Shown: in pieces, positions 1 through 6,270 of the stretch
Layout: the number at the start of each line of letters is the position of its first letter
Position numbering within the stretch: the stretch's first letter is position 1
Source of the DNA: an uncultured Loktanella sp.
Lineage (GTDB): Bacteria > Pseudomonadota > Alphaproteobacteria > Rhodobacterales > Rhodobacteraceae
DNA: 17,153 nt
Assembly (NCBI GenBank): GCA_913061335.1
Contig: CAJXTP010000037.1
Coordinates: forward strand, 1-17,153
Reading direction: 5' to 3'
The notes under the pieces: model-generated
The model's database searches: none
Told to the model about the DNA's origin: nothing
Seen by the model: the letters and a program-made list of their open reading frames with translations, nothing else
Position numbers and translations under genes: made by a program

Positions 1-49
1 ATCTACACCTCTCTATTCGTCGGCAGCGTCAGATGTGTATAAGAGACAG
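1..49 (+). other. Illumina Nextera adapter left at contig end (artefact)
   Basis: Bases 1-8 (ATCTACAC) match the end of the Illumina P5 oligo. Bases 9-16 (CTCTCTAT) match the i5 index known as S502/N502. Bases 17-30 (TCGTCGGCAGCGTC) are the Nextera read-1 adapter and 31-49 (AGATGTGTATAAGAGACAG) are the Tn5 mosaic end. The order and spacing are exactly those of a Nextera library molecule, so this is untrimmed library sequence and not genome. It adds a false tail ending in LSLIHI, followed by a stop, to the mfd reading frame on the minus strand. Confidence 0.98.
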
Positions 50-892
50 CGCAGGACCAACCTGATCATCAAGCGTCACGGTTACATTGGGCAGATAATC
101 AAACAGCGTTTCCAGATCGTCCTGAAAAAAGCCGAGCCAATGCTCAATGCCCGCATGTTTGCGGCCCGCACTGACGGCCTCATATAACGGATCATCGGTG
201 CCAGCAGCGCCAAACGCGATCCGGTAATTTTGTCGAAACCGCGTGATGGCTTGCTCGTCAAGTATCACCTCGGACACTGGCGCAAGCTCGATCATCTTCA
301 ACTGTTCGGTTGTGCGCTGTGAAGCCGGATCAAACCGGCGTGCGCCGTCAAGCACATCGCCAAACAAATCCAGCCGCACAGGACCCGTTTGCCCCGGTGG
401 AAATATATCAATGATCCCGCCGCGTACGGCATAATCACCCGGTTCCATCACCGTCGGGCTTTGGGTGAACCCCATGCGGACCAAAAATTCGCGCAAGGCT
501 TTTTCGTTAATCCGGTCACCGACGCGGGCCTTGAACGCCGCATCGCGCAATAACGACCGCGCAGGCAATCGCTGTGTCGCGGCGGCCAATGATGTCAACA
601 AAACAAACTTATCTGGCATCCCGTGTACCAGCCCAGCCAACGTCGCCATACGGGCGGCAGATACATCGGCATTTGGCGACACGCGGTCGTAGGGCAAACA
701 GTCCCAAGCCGGAAAAATGATCACCGGCATATCTGGCGCGAAAAACGCCAATGCGGCCTGCATCGCAGCAAGCCGCTTATCGTCGCGCGCGACATGCATC
801 ACCGGACCAGACTTTGCGACCTCAGCGAGAATCAGTTTGGCATCAAACCCTTCGGGGGCGCCAGCGATGGTAATATGTTTTGGGCTTGTCAT
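50..892 (-). CDS. mfd: Transcription-repair coupling factor Mfd, N-terminal part (truncated by contig end)
   Basis: Mfd is the DNA translocase that removes RNA polymerase stalled at lesions and recruits UvrA to start nucleotide excision repair. Only about the first 281 of the usual roughly 1,150 residues are present. They correspond to the UvrB-like D1a/D2/D1b module. Visible family landmarks are IIFPAWDCLPYDRVSP near residue 58 and the EPGDYAVRGGIIDIFPPG segment near residue 150. The RNA-polymerase-binding and helicase domains are missing because the contig ends, not because the gene is broken. The frame stays open to base 29 only by reading into the Nextera adapter, so the last six residues before that stop are artificial. 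The start at 892 has a CAGG box a few bases upstream. The membrane-protein gene ending at 932 lies 39 bp upstream on the same strand, so the two are probably co-transcribed. Confidence 0.95.
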
Positions 893-931
893 GAAACCTG
901 ACCTACTGTGCGCCGCCGCTGTGTCAATGGG

Positions 932-1456
932 TCAGAGCCAGCGGACAACGGCCAAATTATGGAACATGCCATAAAGCGCCGTGACAAAGATCGCAGCCAT
1001 TCCGATTATTTGCGTCCAAAGCCGCTGTCGCAATAAAATACGGTACAAATCGTCGCCTTGCGGATCAGTTGCTGCAATCAGCCGCCCAGTCGACAAAGTC
1101 ATTGACCCAATAAGCGACAAAGGAAACATCAACAGAAAAATCGCCTGAGCGAGTTCCACGCCGTATCCAAACCCAAGGGCCGCCATCGCCGTAAGCAGGA
1201 AACACATGATCCCCAACAACCAAAGGCCCGCCATCGCGGCGACATTCAACTGGCGATTAACGTTGATACGGACCAAGTCCGCGAGATCTTCGGCCGCTTG
1301 CCCGCCGTTATTACGCGCACGGTAAATCATATCGGACGGCACGCCCATCACCCAATTGCTGATCGTGGACCATAGAATCGCGACCAGCACCCAATACCAA
1401 AGGCTTGAGAAAGACCGCAAATCGATCACGTGTAGGATTGCGTTACTCCAGTCCAA
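932..1456 (-). CDS. Four-helix inner-membrane protein, roseobacter 'component of SufBCD complex' family
   Basis: The 174-residue protein has four predicted membrane segments, at about residues 16-38, 72-95, 100-125 and 146-166, joined by short polar loops such as RARNNGGQAAEDLADLVRIN. It resembles the conserved hypothetical proteins that roseobacter genomes label 'component of SufBCD complex'. To my knowledge that label has no functional support, and nothing here links the protein to Fe-S cluster assembly. I chose a TTG start at 1456 because it gives the N-terminus MDWSNAILHVIDLRSF, as I recall for relatives that begin MDW. The ribosome site there is weak. An ATG at 1546 in the same frame would add 30 residues without family resemblance, and the open frame even runs into hemB. 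The gene is divergent from hemB and lies 39 bp upstream of mfd. Confidence 0.7.
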   Translation of the reverse strand: MDWSNAILHVIDLRSFSSLWYWVLVAILWSTISNWVMGVPSDMIYRARNNGGQAAEDLADLVRINVNRQLNVAAMAGLWLLGIMCFLLTAMAALGFGYGVELAQAIFLLMFPLSLIGSMTLSTGRLIAATDPQGDDLYRILLRQRLWTQIIGMAAIFVTALYGMFHNLAVVRWL

Positions 1457-1582
1457 TGTGGGCAGCCTATTATTGTTGAACCGATTTTTTCGGACAATAG
1501 CGTTACCACCGCCGGTTGCCCAGACTTGTGAAGCGTCAAAATCCATGCGACCAAACGTGTGTGACCAGAAAGGCCCGCTCTG

Positions 1583-2581
1583 ATGAAACCCACCGTTGCC
1601 CCATTCCCCGCCACACGTCTGCGCCGGATGCGCCAAAGCCCGGCTTTGCGCGCCCTATCGCGTCAAAACGTGCTGACCCCGTCCGATTTCATCTGGCCGA
1701 TCTTTGTGATGGAAGGCACCGACGCCGAGGAACCAATCGCCTCGATGCCCGGCGTTACCCGCAAAACAGTTGACCGCGCCGTCATCGCAGCCCGCGAGGC
1801 GCACGCCCTTGGCATCCCTGCGATCTGCATCTTTCCCTATACAGGCATGGAACAACGGACCGAGGATTGTGCGCTGGCATGGTCCGCTGAAAACATCAGC
1901 AACCGCGCCATCCGCGCCATCAAAGATGCGGTGCCAGATATCGCAATCATGACAGACATCGCGCTTGATCCCTATAATATCAACGGCCACGACGGTTTTG
2001 TGGAAAACGGGCAAATCGTGAATGACCGCACGGTTGAGGCGCTGGTTAAAATGGCGATAGCACAGGCGCAAGCAGGTGCGGATATCCTCGGGCCGTCGGA
2101 CATGATGGACGGACGCATCGGCGCGATCCGGTCTGCGCTCGAATCCGAAGGCTTTCAAAACGTCACTATCCTGTCCTACTCCGCAAAATACGCCAGCAGC
2201 TTTTACGGCCCGTTCCGCGACGCGGTTGGTGCGTCATCGGCGCTGACAGGCGACAAAAACACCTATCAAATGGACCCCGCCAACAGCGACGAGGCGCTGC
2301 GGCTGGTCGCGCGTGACCTGTCAGAAGGCGCGGATATGGTCATGGTAAAACCGGGCATGCCATATCTCGATATCTGCAGGCAGGTCAAAGACACGTTCGG
2401 CGTCCCCACTTACGCATACCAAGTGTCCGGCGAATACGCGATGATACAGGCGGCGGCACAAAACGGCTGGCTCAACGGCGATCAGGTGATGATGGAAAGC
2501 CTGATGTGCTTTAAACGCGCAGGCTGCGACGGTATTTTGACCTATTTCGCACCTGCAGCCGCGAAACTTCTGAACGGCTAA
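1583..2581 (+). CDS. hemB: Delta-aminolevulinic acid dehydratase (porphobilinogen synthase)
   Basis: This cytosolic enzyme condenses two 5-aminolevulinate molecules into porphobilinogen, the first common tetrapyrrole step for heme, and for bacteriochlorophyll and cobalamin where made. The full 332-residue length is normal. The two Schiff-base lysines are visible: K202 in SYSAKYASSFYGPFRD and K256 in MVMVKPGMPYLD. The segment DIALDPYNINGHDGFV (residues 125-140) carries Asp, Ala and His where zinc enzymes have three cysteines, so this is the magnesium-dependent, cysteine-free type usual in alphaproteobacteria. The ATG at 1583 has AAAGG about 9 bp upstream. The stop (2579-2581) abuts the stop of the convergent GFA gene with no spacer. 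Confidence 0.97.
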   Translation: MKPTVAPFPATRLRRMRQSPALRALSRQNVLTPSDFIWPIFVMEGTDAEEPIASMPGVTRKTVDRAVIAAREAHALGIPAICIFPYTGMEQRTEDCALAWSAENISNRAIRAIKDAVPDIAIMTDIALDPYNINGHDGFVENGQIVNDRTVEALVKMAIAQAQAGADILGPSDMMDGRIGAIRSALESEGFQNVTILSYSAKYASSFYGPFRDAVGASSALTGDKNTYQMDPANSDEALRLVARDLSEGADMVMVKPGMPYLDICRQVKDTFGVPTYAYQVSGEYAMIQAAAQNGWLNGDQVMMESLMCFKRAGCDGILTYFAPAAAKLLNG

Positions 2582-2962
2582 TCACTGGCCGTTTTGGGGC
2601 AGCTCGTCGGCAATATCGTAGTAGTCGCCCTTGTCATCAGTAAAAATGTGCATCGCAAGCTTGGCACCCGTCGGGCCATCAAACGCGCCCATCGCAATAG
2701 CTGTCCAATCTTGAAACAGCGCATCAAAGAACAAAAAGCTGCCACAGGTTTTGCAAAACCCACGCCGGACCTTTTCACTGGCCTGATACCACGTGACGTT
2801 ATCCGCACCATGAATGGTCAAAGCGGTCTTTGGCACATCAACCGACGCCCAATAATGGCCCGATTGCTTGCGGCACATGCTGCAATGACAGGCATTTGGA
2901 TCCGTTAGCGCGGCATCAACATCAATCGATACCGCCCCACATAAACAGGATGCTTTGTGCAT
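2582..2962 (-). CDS. GFA/CENP-V family zinc-binding protein
   Basis: This is a small protein of 126 residues in the GFA family (Pfam PF04828), named for a glutathione-dependent formaldehyde-activating enzyme whose activity is disputed. Most members have no known substrate. The zinc-site cysteines are all present: CLC at 6 and 8, CHCSMC at 25, 27 and 30, and CKTC at 70 and 73. I chose the ATG at 2962, which gives MHKASCLCGAV and has AAGAGG with an 8-bp gap, over the ATG at 2983, which adds seven residues behind a poorer ribosome site. The stop touches the hemB stop. The gene is divergent from the SYLF lipoprotein gene. A role in handling formaldehyde from the nearby demethylating dehydrogenases is possible but only speculative. 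Confidence 0.88.
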   Translation of the reverse strand: MHKASCLCGAVSIDVDAALTDPNACHCSMCRKQSGHYWASVDVPKTALTIHGADNVTWYQASEKVRRGFCKTCGSFLFFDALFQDWTAIAMGAFDGPTGAKLAMHIFTDDKGDYYDIADELPQNGQ

Positions 2963-3009
2963 TATCGGCGCCTCTTGGGTCATTTCTTGCTCAAACTACT
3001 ATCTAGCAG

Positions 3010-3038
3010 GTGACAGATTCGCGCAAATTGCTTAGTAT
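3010..3038 (+). promoter_or_regulatory. Candidate sigma-70-type promoter for the SYLF lipoprotein gene
   Basis: GTGACA (3010-3015) and TAGTAT (3033-3038) are separated by exactly 17 bp and match 5 of 6 and 4 of 6 consensus positions. Transcription would start near 3045, leaving a leader of about 48 nt before the ATG at 3093. It lies in the short divergent gap between the GFA and lipoprotein genes. This is a visual match only. Confidence 0.4.
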
Positions 3039-3092
3039 GAGCCCGAATGAAGCGGCAACAGCTTCACACGATCAAGGCATAAAGGCAGTATA

Positions 3093-3650
3093 ATGACACA
3101 TATTTCACGACGGACCGCCCTTATCGGGGCCGCCGCTGGCATGACGCTGGCAGCCTGCGGTAACGGCATTGGCAGCAACGGTGCTGCGACAATTGATGCA
3201 CGCACAGCCAGTACATTAAATTTCATGTACGATAAATTCCCCGGGACCCGAGAGCTAGCAGACAAATCGGCAGGTATGCTCGTCATGCCATTGGTGACCG
3301 AAGTGGGCCTTGGCCTTGGCGGGGCGTTTGGGCGCGGCGCGCTCCAAGTCGGTGGCAGCACGGTTGACTACTATTCCACCACATCAGGCTCCGCAGGTTT
3401 GCAGATCGGCGCGCAGCAATACAGCCACGTGTTGTTCTTTATGACGCAAGACGCATTGCAAAACTTCCGCAGCGGCCAAGGTTGGGCGGCTGGCGCTGAT
3501 ATCACCTACGCAATCAATGACACCGGTGAAATGCTGCAGGCCGAAACCACAACGTCGCTCGCTCCGGTGATTGCAGTTGTGTTTGCCCAAGCAGGCCTGC
3601 GCGTCGGCGCAACTCTTGAGGGCACTAAATACTCGCGTATCATCCCATAA
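3093..3650 (+). CDS. SYLF/YSC84-domain lipoprotein
   Basis: The 185-residue exported lipoprotein has a signal peptide MTHISRRTALIGAAAGMTLA followed by the lipobox LAAC, with acylated Cys at residue 22. The twin arginine (SRRTAL, residues 5-10) in front of a weakly hydrophobic stretch suggests Tat export before lipidation. Residues from about 85 to 180 match the SYLF/YSC84 domain (PF04366): YYSTTSGSAGLQIGAQ, then a phase of FFMTQDALQNFRSGQGW, then ITYAIND. SYLF domains bind phosphoinositides and actin in eukaryotes. The bacterial role is unknown and probably lies at the envelope. AAAGG lies upstream of the ATG. Transcription ends at the hairpin 3664-3688. The gene is convergent with the dehydrogenase at 3672-6083. 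Confidence 0.85.
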   Translation: MTHISRRTALIGAAAGMTLAACGNGIGSNGAATIDARTASTLNFMYDKFPGTRELADKSAGMLVMPLVTEVGLGLGGAFGRGALQVGGSTVDYYSTTSGSAGLQIGAQQYSHVLFFMTQDALQNFRSGQGWAAGADITYAINDTGEMLQAETTTSLAPVIAVVFAQAGLRVGATLEGTKYSRIIP

Positions 3651-3663
3651 AACATTGAAATCG

Positions 3664-3688
3664 CTGCGGGTTTACGCCCGCAGTTTTT
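3664..3688 (+). terminator. Rho-independent terminator of the SYLF lipoprotein gene
   Basis: The stem is CTGCGGG (3664-3670) with CCCGCAG (3677-3683), the loop is TTTACG, and TTTTT (3684-3688) follows. The seven-pair GC-rich stem directly before the T-run is a textbook terminator for rightward transcripts. It overlaps the last codons and stop (3672-3674) of the convergent dehydrogenase gene, so these bases serve both as a terminator and as coding sequence. Confidence 0.88.
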
Positions 3689-6083
3689 CGCCTTTTGGAT
3701 CAAATGGTGGCTCTGACAGCACAACACCACGGTGCGGTTTACCCAAGATCATCACATCAACTTCAGCACCCGCATCAACACCTTTTAGGTAACCAAGCGC
3801 GAGCGACATTTCCACGCTATACCCATATGTGCCGGACGTGACGCGCCCAACTGGTGTACCATCAGGCAAGAAAATCGGCTCGCCGCCGGTGGCATCGGCA
3901 TCCTGCGCATCTTGAATATGGATCAGCGACAACACTTCACGTGGTGCATTATCTTTGACCTTTAAGTATCCGGATTTGTTCAAGAATTCCTTATCCAACT
4001 TTATCAAACGGTCAAGAGCAACCTCTTGCGGCCAATATTCTGGTGAATACTCGCGACTCCAAGATCCATAGCCCTTTTCAACGCGTAACGACATCAGCGC
4101 GCGGCTGCCAACAGGTCCAGCCCCAAGCGGTATTCCGGCCTCCAACAATGCCTCATAAAGGCGCAATTGATCGGCCTCGGCACAGTGCAATTCCCAGCCC
4201 AGATCACCGGTAAACGACACCCGCAGCGCGATCACAGGCACACCCGCAATTTCAATCTGTTGCGACCGCATGAATGGAAATGCTTCAGTCGACAAATCGG
4301 CATTGGTCAGCCGCGATAGTAATTCTCGCGACTTTGGCCCTGCCACGTTAAACCCACACATCGCATCTGTGCGGCTTTCAAATGTGGTGCCTTCAGGCAA
4401 AGGAACCATGTTCCAGAACCGCGAATGATAGCGCTCTGACATGCCACCACCGATGAACATAAATTCATCATCGGCCAGTTTAGTCACCGTGAAATCGCCC
4501 GCAATCCCACCGCGCACACCAATCAACGGCGTCAAACAAGACCGTCCGACGGCCTTTGGCATGTTATTGGCAAACACGGCATTCAGCCAATCTGCAGCAC
4601 CAGCACCACGCACAAAATACTTGGCGAAATTCGAGATATCGATGATCCCAGCCGCATCGCGCAGCATCCGTGCCTCAACCCCAACTGGTTCAAACCAATT
4701 CTGACGGGTAAACCCGTTTGTGTCCTTGGTCCCGACCTCACCTGCAAACCAAAGCGGGTGTTCCCAGCCATAGTTCAGGCCCATCACGGCCCCCATCGAT
4801 TTTTGCAAATCATGCGCAGGTCTGACACGTACAGGGCGGCCCGAACTGCGTTCTTCATTCGGGAAATGGATGGCAAACCGGTTGGCATATTGGTCGCCAA
4901 CGCGGGCTTTGGTAAACCCTGCATCGGCCCATTTGCCAAATCGGGCAACATCCCACGCAAACATATCGTACAGGCTTTCGCCCTCGACCATCCACTGCGC
5001 CGCCATTAGGCCCATGCCACCCGACTGGCTGAAACCGGGGATAATACCGTTACAACAGAAGTAGTTACGCAAATCAGGGTGTGGCCCATATAAAACATTG
5101 CTGTCAGGCGACCAGATCATTGGGCCGTTTATCACCCGTTTGATTCCCGCCTCACCGACAACTGGCACACGGTCGATCGCACGCAGCATATTGTCCTCAA
5201 TACGTTCCTGATCATCGGCAAACAGCTCGTGGCCAAACCCTTGCGGCGTGCCATCCTCGGCCCAGAACCGGACGTCCTTTTCATAGGCACCAACCAGTAA
5301 TCCTTGCCCCTCTTGGCGCAAATAATACTCGCCATCACGATCTGCAACTGACGGCAGGCGGCGGTCCATCGCGGCGATCTGCGGAATGGTTTCGGTCACG
5401 AAATACTGATGTTCTGTCGGCAAAAGCGGCAGCTTAATACCCGCCAGCGCAGCAACTTCGCGGCCCCAAAGCCCAGCGGCATTGACGACCCATTGCGCAT
5501 GAATGTCGCCCTTGGGCGTGCGCACTATCCAGCTTCCGTCGGGCTGCTGCTCAGTCCCCGTGACCGGACAAAACCGTTCAATCTCGGCGCCCATTTTGCG
5601 CGCACCAGTGGCATAGGCATTGGTCACACCGCTTGGGTCAACATTGCCGCCATCAGGTTCAAACATAATACAGCGGATGCCATCGTAGTCGACCAGCGGA
5701 TGCAAACGCTCTGCTTCATCGCGGCTAACTTCGTGAAAATTCATCCCGTAGAACTTGGCCTTTGCAGCCTGCAATCGCAACTGATGTTCGCGGGCCTCGG
5801 TTTGCGCCAAATATAGCGACCCTGGTTGAAATACACCGCACGATTGACCGGTCTCGGCCTCCAGCTCATTATACAAATTCATCGTATAGTGCTGAATGCG
5901 GCTGATATTCGTGCTGTCATGCAGCCCGTGAATGTTGGCGGCCGCATGCCAAGTCGACCCAGACGTCAGCTCGTCACGCTCCAACAGAATGCTATCCGTC
6001 CAGCCCATTTTGGCGAGGTGATATAAGATAGAGCAGCCGATAACGCCGCCTCCGATGACAACGGCTTGGGCATGGGTGCGCAT
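3672..6083 (-). CDS. FAD-GcvT dehydrogenase, dimethylglycine/sarcosine dehydrogenase family (leftward paralog)
   Basis: The 803-residue enzyme is predicted to oxidise an N-methyl amine such as dimethylglycine or sarcosine and to move the released one-carbon unit to tetrahydrofolate. The N-terminal DAO-type FAD domain (about residues 7-365) opens with VVIGGGVIGCSI. It keeps STWHAA, whose H46 aligns with the histidine that carries covalent FAD in mammalian dimethylglycine dehydrogenase. A linker (about 370-430) leads to a GcvT folate domain with the conserved Asp in AGDFTV (D530) and to a GcvT C-terminal barrel ending EPPFDPKGEKLRA. AAGGA with a 9-bp gap supports the start. It is head to head with a co-linear paralog at 6271-8676. 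Substrate is not decidable from sequence, because roseobacters hold many such paralogs. 'FAD-dependent oxidoreductase' is the safe alternative name. Confidence 0.9.
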   Translation of the reverse strand: MRTHAQAVVIGGGVIGCSILYHLAKMGWTDSILLERDELTSGSTWHAAANIHGLHDSTNISRIQHYTMNLYNELEAETGQSCGVFQPGSLYLAQTEAREHQLRLQAAKAKFYGMNFHEVSRDEAERLHPLVDYDGIRCIMFEPDGGNVDPSGVTNAYATGARKMGAEIERFCPVTGTEQQPDGSWIVRTPKGDIHAQWVVNAAGLWGREVAALAGIKLPLLPTEHQYFVTETIPQIAAMDRRLPSVADRDGEYYLRQEGQGLLVGAYEKDVRFWAEDGTPQGFGHELFADDQERIEDNMLRAIDRVPVVGEAGIKRVINGPMIWSPDSNVLYGPHPDLRNYFCCNGIIPGFSQSGGMGLMAAQWMVEGESLYDMFAWDVARFGKWADAGFTKARVGDQYANRFAIHFPNEERSSGRPVRVRPAHDLQKSMGAVMGLNYGWEHPLWFAGEVGTKDTNGFTRQNWFEPVGVEARMLRDAAGIIDISNFAKYFVRGAGAADWLNAVFANNMPKAVGRSCLTPLIGVRGGIAGDFTVTKLADDEFMFIGGGMSERYHSRFWNMVPLPEGTTFESRTDAMCGFNVAGPKSRELLSRLTNADLSTEAFPFMRSQQIEIAGVPVIALRVSFTGDLGWELHCAEADQLRLYEALLEAGIPLGAGPVGSRALMSLRVEKGYGSWSREYSPEYWPQEVALDRLIKLDKEFLNKSGYLKVKDNAPREVLSLIHIQDAQDADATGGEPIFLPDGTPVGRVTSGTYGYSVEMSLALGYLKGVDAGAEVDVMILGKPHRGVVLSEPPFDPKGEKLRA

Positions 6084-6270
6084 GGGGTCATTCCTTTGGC
6101 GACAACAATTGGGTCAAATCTGTCCGAGAATCTGAAAACAAGTTTGCCTCACTGCGACAAAACCGTGTCTCGTAGCAACATTCAACGTTTGCGACACATT
6201 TTGTCGGTGATGCCTTGGCCCGCTTGCATTGCTCTGCCAAGCTGACGACATCAAACCGCAGGAGCACCCC
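6084..6270. promoter_or_regulatory. Shared divergent control region with two operator-like palindromes
   Basis: This gap separates two divergently transcribed dehydrogenase genes. At 6192-6206 there is a perfect palindrome, CGACA-N5-TGTCG. At 6155-6169 there is a near copy, CGACA-N6-TGTC. The two also pair with each other as a larger imperfect inverted repeat (CGACAAAA at 6155-6162 against TTTTGTCG at 6199-6206). Their centres are about 37 bp apart. A further half-site, GCGACAACAA, lies near 6099. The layout suits one dimeric repressor or activator controlling both genes. I do not recognise the regulator, and none is encoded next to the pair. Confidence 0.5.

Noticed and set aside
3905..3950. 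LSLIHI in the leftward dehydrogenase, the same peptide as the Nextera adapter tail
   Set aside because: The underlying DNA differs from the mosaic end, the frame continues normally into the GcvT C-terminal barrel, and no adapter bases are present. It is coincidence.
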